From: an unicellular cyanobacterium SU3
GTDB taxonomy: Bacteria; Cyanobacteriota; Cyanobacteriia; Cyanobacteriales; Microcystaceae
DNA length: 46,115 nucleotides
Direction of reading: 5' to 3'
Assembly: GCA_002172675.1 (NCBI GenBank)
Contig: NETF01000177.1
Span: forward strand, 1-46,115
Every line of letters begins with the position of its first letter. Position 1 is the stretch's first letter. This document shows, piece after piece, positions 26,117 through 34,641 of this stretch. The position numbers and the translations under genes were made by a program. The notes under the pieces were generated by a model. It searched no databases. It was not told the DNA's origin and saw nothing but the letters and a program-made list of their open reading frames with translations.

Positions 26117-26941
26117 ATGGAATTGAATCACTTTTCTTTAATGATTGGTTTAGCCATCGGTATCAATATTCCTTTAGTGACTCTTGTTATCGTTACCTTA
26201 CTGAGTCGATATAGAAAAAACAAGCAACTTAAAAAACAACGAAAAGATTTTATTACCAATTATCAATTTAGTTCTGGGTTTAAAGAAAAATTTGCAAAAA
26301 CAAGAAATTATTTATCGTCTGAACAACAAGAGTTAGTCTTTTCTGCGCTAAAAGAATATTTTTTGATTTGCTATAAAGCCCAACAAAGCATGGTGTCTAT
26401 GCCATCTTTAATTGTTGACGAAGCTTGGCACGAATTTATTTTATTTACCAAAGAATATAGTGATTTTTGTTCTCAAGCTTTTGGCTATTTTCTTCATCAT
26501 ATCCCGGCTGAAGCCATGAATCAAAGCTCTCAAGGACAAAGAGGGATTCGTTTAGCTTGGGAATTAGCTTGTCAGAAAGAAAACATTAATTCTTATCAAC
26601 CGAAACGCTTACCTTTATTATTTACTATTGATAGTTTATTAGAAATTGAAAATGGTTTTTACTATACCTTAGATTGTTTTCAAAATAATCAAAATAAGAC
26701 AATCAGCAGCAACACTAGCACCCATTCTTATTGTGTCACCGATATTATTTATGGTGTAGGGTGTGGTGGTAATTCAGATAGTTATGATAATTCTGTTCAC
26801 ACTGATACTCACCATAACACTATAGATCATACTTCTTGTGGCAGTGGTCACAGTTGTGGCAGTAGTTGCGGTAGTAGTTGCGGCGGTGGTTGTGGCGGTG
26901 GTTGTGGCGGTGGTTGTGGCAGTGGCTGTGGTAGCTGTTAA
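26117..26941 (+). CDS. GRDP-like membrane protein with a periodic Cys/Gly tail
   Basis: This 274-aa protein has an N-terminal membrane helix (residues 6-29), then a helical domain (about 55-155). The domain contains VDEAWHEFILFTKEYSDFCS and FGYFLHHIP, the spaced Trp-His, Cys and His-His pattern of glycine-rich-domain-containing (GRDP-like, PF07173) proteins. The tail at 241-274 has cysteines at 241, 247, 251, 255, 259, 263, 267, 271 and 274, mostly one every four residues in Gly/Ser, preceded by several His. Such tails suggest metal binding, disulfide or post-translational modification. The function is unknown. A peroxidase gene follows about 100 bp later. Confidence 0.65.
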   Translation: MELNHFSLMIGLAIGINIPLVTLVIVTLLSRYRKNKQLKKQRKDFITNYQFSSGFKEKFAKTRNYLSSEQQELVFSALKEYFLICYKAQQSMVSMPSLIVDEAWHEFILFTKEYSDFCSQAFGYFLHHIPAEAMNQSSQGQRGIRLAWELACQKENINSYQPKRLPLLFTIDSLLEIENGFYYTLDCFQNNQNKTISSNTSTHSYCVTDIIYGVGCGGNSDSYDNSVHTDTHHNTIDHTSCGSGHSCGSSCGSSCGGGCGGGCGGGCGSGCGSC

Positions 26942-27038
26942 AATTCGTTTAAGAAAATGAAAGATTTGTCTAAAAATATGGGTTTAATAAGATTAGGATT
27001 AAGGATAAAACATTAAGTTAATTGATTGTTAAGTTTTA

Positions 27039-28793
27039 ATGCTTGTAACAAAGATGAATAAAAAAATTACTATTATTTTAACGGGTGTGACTGCTATTGG
27101 TGTGGGAATCTTATTACCCGTAGAAGCTGCTGAATTTCGCAATATGGACGGTACAGGTAATAATATTAATAATTCTACCTTTGGGTCAGTGGGGAGTGAT
27201 TTAATTCGTTTTTCAGGGGTTGCCTATGATGATGGACTTTTTATCCCCAGAGGTGGTTTAAATTCGAGTGTTTTACCGAGTCCTCGCGCCATTAGTAACG
27301 CTGTTTCTGCTCAATTGGTTTCTCTTCCTAACTCATCAAAAGTAACAGATTGGGTGTGGCAATGGGGCCAGTTTCTTGATCATGATCTCAGTTTGAGTCC
27401 CATTGGCACCGAAGAACTTTTTAATATAGCTGTACCCGCAGGCGATCCCGATTTTGACCCCCTTAACACAGGAACTCAAGAAATTGGCTTAAATCGCTCA
27501 GAATTTAATACCGATGGTCTAGGTGTGCGTCAACAATTTAACGAGATTACTGCTTATATTGATGCTTCTAATATTTATGGTTCAGATAATGATCGTATCA
27601 ATGTTCTACGGACTCATGATGGCACTGGAAAACTGATTGCTGAAACAGCCAACAATGGGGAAAAGTTGTTGATGTTAAATAAACCAGGTATTGCCAACGA
27701 TACAGGAGGTGATCCCAATACGGAAAACTATTTTTTATCAGGGGACATCCGCGCTAATGAACAAATAGGACTCTTAGCCACTCATTCTTTATTTATGCGA
27801 GAACATAATCGTATTGTTGATGATCTTAAAACCCGTCTCGATAATGGAGAAACCGCATTAGTTAATAAATTCCAAGCGTCTGGTTTGAGTGAAGGGGATT
27901 TTATCTTTGAGTCGGCCCGTAAAGTTGTCGGCGCACAGATGCAAATCATCACCTATAATCAATGGTTGCCGGTTATCCTAGGGGAAAATGCTCTAGAAGA
28001 CTATAACGGTTACGATGATCAGATTGATGCAAGCATTTCTACAGAGTTTTCTACGGCTGCTTTCCGTTTTGGTCATACCATGTTGTCCCCCAATCTTCTG
28101 AGGGTTGATAATGAGGGTAATCTTGTTGAATCTTTATCGTTACGGGATAGTTTCTTTAACCCTGATGAAGTCTTAGAAGATGGTATTGATACTCTATTAA
28201 TGGGTTTAGCTTCTCAACAAGCTCAAGAATTGGATACCTTTTTAATTGATGATGTGCGTAACTTCTTGTTTGGACCTCCTGGGGCCGGAGGGTTTGATCT
28301 GGCTTCTCTTAATCTACAACGGGGCCGAGAGCATGGTCTTCCCGATATCAATACCGTTCGTTTAGCCTTGGGATTAATCCCTTATACGACCTTTTTAGAA
28401 GTGACTGGCGGTGATGTGGATTTAGCTAATGCTTTTGCTAGTGTTTATAATAGCCTTGATGAGGTGGATTTGTGGATTGCTGGTTTAGCGGAGAAGAAAG
28501 TCAATGGGGGTTTATTAGGAGAAACTTTTAGCCATATTTTGATCGATCAATTTACGCGCACCCGAGATGGCGATCGCTTTTTCTATCTTAACGACCTCGC
28601 TCATCTCAATATCTTAGATCCTACCCTCGAAACCGTCACCCTCTCTAGTATTATTCGTCGCAATAGTAGCATCGACAATATTCAAGATAATGCGTTTTTG
28701 GCGGCCTCAGTTCCCGAACCTAATGCGAGGGTAGGAATTTTGATGTTGATCTTGTTAAGTTTAATCGGAGGTCGTTTTCGTTCTAAAAACTAA
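27039..28793 (+). CDS. Animal-type haem peroxidase with PEP-CTERM signal
   Basis: The 584-aa secreted protein has a signal peptide (about 1-30) and an animal-haem-peroxidase domain. The distal site is WQWGQFLDHDLS with His115, the catalytic Arg is in RANEQ (Arg238), and the proximal His346 is in FRFGHTML. LQRGREHGLPD is also conserved. The fold uses haem and H2O2 to oxidise small substrates or halides; the exact substrate is unknown. The C-terminus has VPEP (about 558-561), a hydrophobic helix and an Arg/Lys end (RFRSKN). This is a PEP-CTERM sorting signal, implying exosortase-dependent surface attachment. The start could be ATG 27039 or ATG 27054. Confidence 0.88.
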   Translation: MLVTKMNKKITIILTGVTAIGVGILLPVEAAEFRNMDGTGNNINNSTFGSVGSDLIRFSGVAYDDGLFIPRGGLNSSVLPSPRAISNAVSAQLVSLPNSSKVTDWVWQWGQFLDHDLSLSPIGTEELFNIAVPAGDPDFDPLNTGTQEIGLNRSEFNTDGLGVRQQFNEITAYIDASNIYGSDNDRINVLRTHDGTGKLIAETANNGEKLLMLNKPGIANDTGGDPNTENYFLSGDIRANEQIGLLATHSLFMREHNRIVDDLKTRLDNGETALVNKFQASGLSEGDFIFESARKVVGAQMQIITYNQWLPVILGENALEDYNGYDDQIDASISTEFSTAAFRFGHTMLSPNLLRVDNEGNLVESLSLRDSFFNPDEVLEDGIDTLLMGLASQQAQELDTFLIDDVRNFLFGPPGAGGFDLASLNLQRGREHGLPDINTVRLALGLIPYTTFLEVTGGDVDLANAFASVYNSLDEVDLWIAGLAEKKVNGGLLGETFSHILIDQFTRTRDGDRFFYLNDLAHLNILDPTLETVTLSSIIRRNSSIDNIQDNAFLAASVPEPNARVGILMLILLSLIGGRFRSKN

Positions 28794-29651
28794 TTATTCA
28801 GTTTTCTTGGCTTCTTTAGAATCAACGATTTGCTCTTTTTTTTGTTCTTGAGGACTCTGTAAAGAAATGTCTTTAAGTTGTTCTTTATACTGAACCGGGG
28901 CTTTAAGAATCGCCTCTTTAAATAAAGTTTGAGCTTCGTTTTCGTTCCCTTGTTCTCTGAGTAACATTCCTTTGGCTAATAGGGGACGAAAATCGTCTTT
29001 ATCTCCTTTAATCGCTTGATCATACATCACTAACGCATCATCATAGCGTTCTTCTTCGCTGTAAATTTCTCCTAAGAGTAATTGTAGAGAGGTTAAATTA
29101 AAAACACTATCAGAAACGGATTCATTAGATTGTTCTTCAATCGCTTCATTTAATGTATTTTGCACTAAAGTAATGGCTGCTTGAGGGCGGTTTTGGTTCA
29201 TGTATAAATCCACCATTCCTTTTAAAGCACGCATATCTCCAGGATTGGCTACTATAATATCTTGATAGGTATTGAGGGCTGCGTCATAATTTTTTAGTTG
29301 TTGTTGAGATTGGGCGAGTAAAATGCCATAATCAGGTTGTTGGGGGTTAAGTTGGGCTAATCGTTTCAAAGGTGCGATCGCTGCTTCTAAGTCTCCTTGT
29401 CTTAGTCTGGTTTCTAAGAGTCCTAAAAGGGCGTTTTCGTTGTCTGGTTCCCGTTCTAAGACCATTTGATACCCTAAAGCTTCATTTTTGAGTCTAGTGC
29501 TTTCGGTCGTGACTAAAGAAGATTGATCAGCTTGTTGCGCTTGAACCATACTGCTGACAACCGGTAAAATTGAAAAGGAAATTAGGGCTAAAAGCATTAA
29601 TACTAAGGTTACATAAATCCAGCGACGTTTCTTTGTTTTAGCGTTTTTCAT
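28794..29651 (-). CDS. Membrane-anchored TPR protein
   Basis: The 285-aa protein has one N-terminal membrane helix (about 12-35). It then has several tetratricopeptide repeats (about 57-250), visible as LLETRLRQGDLEAAIAPLKR, LAQSQQQLKNYDAALNTYQD and IYSEEERYDDALVMYDQAIK. TPR domains scaffold protein interactions; the partner is unknown. It probably faces the periplasm, but topology is not certain. Its stop codon directly abuts that of the peroxidase gene, so the two transcripts end in the same place. Confidence 0.8.
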   Translation of the reverse strand: MKNAKTKKRRWIYVTLVLMLLALISFSILPVVSSMVQAQQADQSSLVTTESTRLKNEALGYQMVLEREPDNENALLGLLETRLRQGDLEAAIAPLKRLAQLNPQQPDYGILLAQSQQQLKNYDAALNTYQDIIVANPGDMRALKGMVDLYMNQNRPQAAITLVQNTLNEAIEEQSNESVSDSVFNLTSLQLLLGEIYSEEERYDDALVMYDQAIKGDKDDFRPLLAKGMLLREQGNENEAQTLFKEAILKAPVQYKEQLKDISLQSPQEQKKEQIVDSKEAKKTE

Positions 29652-29992
29652 AAATAAATTAATTGACCACGTTCAACAGTAACATTATTATTTTAAAATG
29701 GTTAAGTCAACTTATTAAGTAGTATTGACCCGCAATAAATTACTTAATATTGGGTTGTATCTCCCATTAAAAAAATGTAAGATTTATGTTTCACCTATTT
29801 TTCTGTCAACAAATTGCTATTATTACTATTACCATTCTTTAAGCATTATAGCTATTGATTGAACGGCTAATCCTATGGCTATTTATTAAAATAGATGGAT
29901 TACTTGACAGGAAACTCAATAATTAATCAAGCTTGACTTGAATTTCCTGATGTTTAGCAATCCATAATGTAGCTTTCTACCTATTACTTAAT
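29652..29992. other. Intergenic region between TPR and ycf34 genes
   Basis: About 340 bp with no ORF. Inverted CAGGAAA (about 29909) and TTTCCTG (about 29944) lie near the ycf34 end with a long loop. The rest is AT-rich with no recognisable RNA. It should contain the TPR gene promoter and the ycf34 3' end. Confidence 0.5.
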
Positions 29993-30241
29993 TTAAGCAG
30001 GAACAGGTTCTCCTGGGCGTAACTTCATCCATTTTCCGCTTTCTTCTAAAAAGCTTTCACAACCTACGACATCCCACTCCATTTCGATGTAATCTTCTTT
30101 AGGGCGAATGTTAACATTAATGGTAGGTTCTTTTGGGTCAAATGTCGGATTATCCGTTAAATGGGCTTGTTGATGTTGTTCTTCTACTGCGTAATAGGTT
30201 TGACAACTATCAACGTAATGACAGTTAACACAAATACACAT
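29993..30241 (-). CDS. ycf34: Ycf34 family protein
   Basis: The 82-aa protein starts MCICVNCHYVDSCQTYYAVE. The Cys cluster at positions 2, 4 and 7 (plus 13) is diagnostic of Ycf34, a protein conserved in cyanobacteria and algal plastids. The Synechocystis homologue binds an Fe-S cluster and affects photosynthetic electron transport. The C-terminal part (DYIEMEWDVVGCESFLEESG) is also family-like. It is divergent from the cca gene with 88 bp between starts. Confidence 0.92.
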   Translation of the reverse strand: MCICVNCHYVDSCQTYYAVEEQHQQAHLTDNPTFDPKEPTINVNIRPKEDYIEMEWDVVGCESFLEESGKWMKLRPGEPVPA

Positions 30242-30329
30242 AGATTTCTCCTTTGTCCGTGTTACTTATTAATCTAACGTAAGATATGAAAATTTGACTA
30301 ATTTTTAAGAGTTTATTTTTTTAATTTAT

Positions 30330-31604
30330 ATGAAGTCGTTCACCTCATCCCTTAATTTATCCCCCAAGATTTTACCCTTTGACTTAGAATTGCTTCCCCC
30401 GACTGCATATTTGGTGGGTGGGATGGTTCGAGATACACTGCTTAATTGTCAGCGAGATTATTTTGATTTAGATTTTGTTTTACCTGAATTTGCTATAGAA
30501 ATAGCTAAAAAAATTGCTCATCAATATCATGCTGGTTTTGTCGTTCTTGATGCAGAACGAAACATTGCTAGAGTTGTATTTAGGGAGGGTACTGTTGATT
30601 TTGCTCAACAAGAAGGGGATACCATTGAAAAAGACTTAAGTAGAAGAGATTTTACGATTAATGCGATCGCTTATAATTTTCAGCAACAAAAATTTATTGA
30701 TCCGTTAAATGGTTTAGAAGATTTACAAACAAAAACCATTAAAATGATTAGTATTCAAAATTTAAAAGATGATCCTTTACGATTATTAAGAGCTTATCGT
30801 CAAGCTGCTCAATTAAGGTTTAAAATCGACCCGAAAACACGAAAAACTATTGCCCAATTATCTTCTTTAATTACTCAAGTAGCTGCTGAAAGAGTGCAAA
30901 CTGAATTCAATTATTTACTAGGTAATGATCAAGGCAGTAAATGGTTCAGTAAAATGCAAGAAGATGGATTATTAAGCCCTTGGTTTTCTGAAATTAATGA
31001 TGATAATTCACAGTTACTACAAGAAATTGATAAAACTATTAAATTATTACTTAATAATTTTAAACAAGATAAGTTTAAGTTAAATATTTTTTTTGCAATT
31101 CAAGAAAATCAAGAAATTTACAGTAGTCATGTAATTAACAAATCAAAATTAACTTGTTTGGTTTCTAATAATCCTGAAATAGCTAAAAGAGAATTATCCA
31201 ATTTAAAATATTCTAATCAAGAAATTAAAACAGTTATAAATGTTCTCCATTATTTACCTTGGTTAAAAAATCAGCAAGAACTATCTTTAAGAGACTTATA
31301 TTTTTTATTTTTAGGATTAGGGGATAATTTTCCTATTTTTGCGCTAGTTGCTTTAGCTAAAAATGTCGATCATAAATTAATTTTTCACCTAATTAATCGT
31401 TATCTTGATCCTCACGATAAAGTGGCTCATCCGACCTCTTTAATTACAGGTCACGATTTAATCAATCATCTTAATATTAAACCCAGTCCTCAACTCGGTG
31501 AACTTTTAACTGAAGTTTCAATCGCTTATGTTGAAGGAAAAATATCTACTAAACAAGAAGCTTTAAAGTTTGCTAGACATTATATAACAAACTTTAATAA
31601 TTAA
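30330..31604 (+). CDS. cca: CCA tRNA nucleotidyltransferase
   Basis: The 424-aa class II CCA-adding enzyme has the nucleotidyltransferase motif LVGGMVRDTLLNCQRDYFDL, then DFVLP, with the metal-binding DxD in DLD. The template motif RRDFTINAIAYNF follows (flipping and base recognition). The helical tRNA-binding neck DDPLRLLRAYRQAAQLRFKI is also present. It adds or repairs the 3' CCA of tRNA; some cyanobacteria split CC- and A-adding activity, which cannot be decided here. Its 3' end overlaps the convergent mntB gene by 4 bp. Confidence 0.9.
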   Translation: MKSFTSSLNLSPKILPFDLELLPPTAYLVGGMVRDTLLNCQRDYFDLDFVLPEFAIEIAKKIAHQYHAGFVVLDAERNIARVVFREGTVDFAQQEGDTIEKDLSRRDFTINAIAYNFQQQKFIDPLNGLEDLQTKTIKMISIQNLKDDPLRLLRAYRQAAQLRFKIDPKTRKTIAQLSSLITQVAAERVQTEFNYLLGNDQGSKWFSKMQEDGLLSPWFSEINDDNSQLLQEIDKTIKLLLNNFKQDKFKLNIFFAIQENQEIYSSHVINKSKLTCLVSNNPEIAKRELSNLKYSNQEIKTVINVLHYLPWLKNQQELSLRDLYFLFLGLGDNFPIFALVALAKNVDHKLIFHLINRYLDPHDKVAHPTSLITGHDLINHLNIKPSPQLGELLTEVSIAYVEGKISTKQEALKFARHYITNFNN

Positions 31605-32464
31605 TTATGAATAGAGCGTTTTTTCAACTGTTGAGCCAAGATACCGTATTTAGGTGCAAAAATCATGGCAAGTACAAATAATAAGGTTAACAAAACGACA
31701 ATACTGCCTCCTGTCGAAACATCGAGATGATAACTGAAATAAGTTCCTAAAATACAAGAAACAACACTACTAATCACAGAAATAATTAACATATAATCAA
31801 AGCGATCACTTAATAAATAACCAATTGATCCAGGGGTAACTAACATAGAAATAACTAGAATAATACCAGCAGTTTGTAAGGCTGCTACAATGGTTAAAGC
31901 TAACACACCAAGCAAGGTATAATACATCATCTGAGTATTCAAACCGATGGCTGTGGCATGGTTAGGATCGAAACAAAACAGCAGTAAATCTTTACGTCGT
32001 AGTAAAATAACAACTAAAGTAATGATTCCTGCGATTAGGCTTTGAATAATGTCTTGTTGAGAAATACCTAAAACATTACCAAAGAGAATATGAAATAAAT
32101 CAATATTACTTGGAATTTTTGTGACGAGAACTAAACCAAAAGCAAAAAACCCTGTAAAAACAATGCCGATGACTGCATCTTCTTTCAGTCGAGTATTAGA
32201 TTTAATATAACCAATGGCTACCGTTGCCCCAAAGCCAAATAAAAACGCGCCGATGGCAAAGGGAATATCAAGGGCATAAGCAACTACTACCCCAGGAACC
32301 ACTGCATGGGAAATGGCATCCCCCATGAGTGACCACCCTTTAAGGGTAATATAGCAAGAAAGCACCGCACAAACTAAGCCAACAAAGGCACTTACCCAGA
32401 TAGCTTGTACTAAAAACCCGTATTGTAAGGGTTCAGTAAACCAGTTCAAAATATTAGTTCCCAT
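31601..32464 (-). CDS. mntB: Manganese/zinc ABC transporter permease
   Basis: The 287-aa integral membrane protein is of the ABC-3 family (ZnuB/MntB), with about eight hydrophobic segments. It contains the motif GWSLMGDAISHAVVPGVVVA near the N-terminus, typical of this family. It forms the channel through which the solute-binding protein delivers Mn2+ (or Zn2+). It is the third gene of mntC-mntA-mntB on the minus strand, separated from mntA by a 123-bp gap that contains a palindromic repeat. The substrate is assigned from the MntC partner. Confidence 0.88.
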   Translation of the reverse strand: MGTNILNWFTEPLQYGFLVQAIWVSAFVGLVCAVLSCYITLKGWSLMGDAISHAVVPGVVVAYALDIPFAIGAFLFGFGATVAIGYIKSNTRLKEDAVIGIVFTGFFAFGLVLVTKIPSNIDLFHILFGNVLGISQQDIIQSLIAGIITLVVILLRRKDLLLFCFDPNHATAIGLNTQMMYYTLLGVLALTIVAALQTAGIILVISMLVTPGSIGYLLSDRFDYMLIISVISSVVSCILGTYFSYHLDVSTGGSIVVLLTLLFVLAMIFAPKYGILAQQLKKRSIHN

Positions 32465-32490
32465 TAAGTATTACCTTCTATACTTCAGTC

Positions 32491-32568
32491 GTCATTGCGA
32501 GGGATTATATCAACAGTAAACTGTAATTATTACTGAAAATATCCCGAAGCAATCGAGTTCGGAATGAC
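32491..32568. repeat. Palindromic dispersed repeat between mntA and mntB
   Basis: The segment begins GTCATTGCGAGGG and ends CGAGTTCGGAATGAC, so its ends are imperfect inverted repeats. It contains ATCCCGAAGCAATC. It resembles the widespread GTCATTGCGAG...GAAGCAATC small palindromic elements (MITE/REP-like). A copy here could fold in the mntA-mntB mRNA. Confidence 0.65.
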
Positions 32569-32587
32569 CAATAATGACATTTCATCT

Positions 32588-33352
32588 CTATTTGTGAGAA
32601 CTGATATTACTGACTGGCAACCCACCAAAGGTCATTTCTAAGTTTTCTTCTGTAAACGTTTCTTCTGTGGTACCGGAGGCTAAAATGGTTTGGTTGAGGA
32701 GAATAGTGCGATCGCAAAAAGTAGAAATAGACATTAAATCATGGGTTGACACTAAAATAGTATGACCTTCTTCTCGTAACTGAATCATTAGATCAATCAT
32801 ACTTTTTTCGGTCTTGATATCTACTCCTGCAAAGGGTTCATCGAGTAAAATGATTTTCCCTTCTTGGGCCAACGCTCTAGCCAAAAATGCTCGTTTTTTC
32901 TGTCCTCCTGACAATTCCCCGATTTGATGATGACGAAACTTACTCATTCCAACTCGTTCTAAGCTTTCCATCACTAATCTCTTATCTTTGGCACTGGGAA
33001 TGCGTAATAGGTTCATATAACCATAACGTCCCATCATCACCACTTCAAAGACACTGACGGGAAAGTTCCAGTCTACTTCATCGGTTTGGGGTACATAAGC
33101 CATCCACTGGCGTTTCTGGGCTTTTTTGACGGAAGTTCCTCCTACCAAAACCCGTCCTTGACTGGGGGACAAAAACCCCATAATCGATTTAAACAAGGTG
33201 GACTTACCGCAACCATTCGGACCGACTAAAGCGGTAATCGAACCGGGTTCTATGGTACAACTGGCATTATACAAGGCTAGTTTAGCGTTATTGTAGGTAA
33301 CACTGAGGTTATCTACCATAATATTGAGAGATGGGGACGTTGTTGATATCAT
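32588..33352 (-). CDS. mntA: Manganese/zinc ABC transporter ATP-binding protein
   Basis: The 254-aa ATPase has Walker A (GPNGCGKSTLF), a Q-loop (MAYVPQTDEVDWNFPVSVFE with the DWNFPV typical of metal ABC-3 systems), signature LSGGQKKRAFLARAL, Walker B (IILLDEPFAGVD) and the H-loop (VSTHDLM). It energises metal uptake with MntB. A 225-bp gap separates it from mntC upstream. It is followed by mntB. Confidence 0.9.
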   Translation of the reverse strand: MISTTSPSLNIMVDNLSVTYNNAKLALYNASCTIEPGSITALVGPNGCGKSTLFKSIMGFLSPSQGRVLVGGTSVKKAQKRQWMAYVPQTDEVDWNFPVSVFEVVMMGRYGYMNLLRIPSAKDKRLVMESLERVGMSKFRHHQIGELSGGQKKRAFLARALAQEGKIILLDEPFAGVDIKTEKSMIDLMIQLREEGHTILVSTHDLMSISTFCDRTILLNQTILASGTTEETFTEENLEMTFGGLPVSNISSHK

Positions 33353-33577
33353 TGTTAACTAATTCCTTAAATGGTTTGTATCAAAAAGTATGAGACACTA
33401 TACCACTACGTACTTATGCGAAATGAAACTAGCAAAGGGTTTCAAGTTTTGTGAATCTGCGAACCATCATGGGTAGTGCTATAACTGGTAGAACAGAAAT
33501 CTCATTCATTATTTTAAAAAATGTAAATTGCTTGTTAAACCTGTCTGAAGTTACACTTATTTGACTTAAACAGAGAC

Positions 33578-34561
33578 TTATTGCGTCTTACTACCAGCGA
33601 GTAACCCGTTAGAAATGACGCGAGCATCATATTCGAGCAAGTCTAAGAAGGTAGGCACTGGCCCTTCTTCGGTGGAAAGAGAGTCAACATAAAGGTTGCC
33701 CCCAAACCGCGAGCCGGTGGTTTTGGCGACTTGTTTTTGTCCTTCATCACTGACGGTACTTTCACAAAAAATAGTAGGAACTTTATTTGTTTTCACTTTA
33801 TCAATAACAGTTTTGACCTGTTTGGGAGTAAACTGCTGTTCAGCGTTAATCGGCCACATATAAATTTCTTTCAAATTATAGTCACGGGCTAAATAAGAGA
33901 ATGCTCCCTCGCAACTGACTAAATATCGTTGATTTTCAGGAACTTGCTCTAAATCTGCTTGTAGTTGCTCGTCAATGGCTTTTAGTTTTTCGCTGTAAGC
34001 AGCAGCATTGGCGTTGTATGTCTCGGCGTTGTCGGGGTCAAGTTCGACGAATGCTTGACGAATATTCTCCACATAAACTAAAGCGTTCCTAGGGGACATC
34101 CAAGCATGGGGGTTGGGTTTATCGGCGTAGGGACCTTCTGCAATGGGAATGGGTTCAATCCCTTCTGTCAACAGCACTGAAGGAACATCTTCGACATTGC
34201 CTAAAAACTGCTCAAACCAACGCTCTAGATTCATGCCATTATATAAAACGAGGTCAGCGTCTTGTGCTTTGGTAATATCACTGGGAGTCGGCTCATAACC
34301 GTGAATTTCTGCGCCAATACGAGTAATTGACTGTACGTCTAATTTATCCCCTGCTACGTTTTGAGCGATGTCCGCTAGAACCGTAAAAGTGGTTAAGACT
34401 TTCTTTTTTTCTTGATTATCAGTAGCTAACTCTGTGGTTTCGGTATTGTCTGTTTGAGTTGAAGGAGGGGTAACTTCACTTGAAGTACAACTAATTAACC
34501 CAACCCCCAAGGCTAAACTAAGTGTGAGGACAATACCCCGCGAAAAGAATATGGGTATCAT
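33578..34561 (-). CDS. mntC: Manganese-binding lipoprotein MntC
   Basis: The 327-aa solute-binding lipoprotein has lipobox LISC with Cys25. Cluster A-I metal ligands are all present: His87 (AEIHGYEP), His152 (NPHAWMS), Glu218 (SCEGAF) and Asp293 (NLYVDSLS). Two cysteines, Cys217 and Cys266, are placed where Synechocystis MntC has the disulfide that shapes its Mn site. MntC captures Mn2+ in the periplasm for MntAB. Four 11-bp direct repeats and a TATAAT lie just upstream of the start. Confidence 0.92.
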   Translation of the reverse strand: MIPIFFSRGIVLTLSLALGVGLISCTSSEVTPPSTQTDNTETTELATDNQEKKKVLTTFTVLADIAQNVAGDKLDVQSITRIGAEIHGYEPTPSDITKAQDADLVLYNGMNLERWFEQFLGNVEDVPSVLLTEGIEPIPIAEGPYADKPNPHAWMSPRNALVYVENIRQAFVELDPDNAETYNANAAAYSEKLKAIDEQLQADLEQVPENQRYLVSCEGAFSYLARDYNLKEIYMWPINAEQQFTPKQVKTVIDKVKTNKVPTIFCESTVSDEGQKQVAKTTGSRFGGNLYVDSLSTEEGPVPTFLDLLEYDARVISNGLLAGSKTQ

Positions 34562-34583
34562 TGCATAATTGCTTGGTTTTATC

Positions 34584-34627
34584 TCATAATCTTATCATAA
34601 TTATATCATTATTATTTCATATTCTCT
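34584..34627. promoter_or_regulatory. Four direct repeats at exact 11-bp spacing upstream of mntC
   Basis: Consecutive 11-mers beginning TCATAATCTTA (34584), TCATAATTATA (34595), TCATTATTATT (34606) and TCATATTCTCT (34617) share TCAT with an A/T-rich remainder. On the minus strand a TATAAT -10-like element (34600-34605) lies inside the array, 39 bp upstream of the mntC start. Direct repeats spaced one helical turn apart are the usual form of OmpR/PhoB-type response-regulator sites. Confidence 0.55.
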
Positions 34628-34641
34628 TACGATCCCTAATT

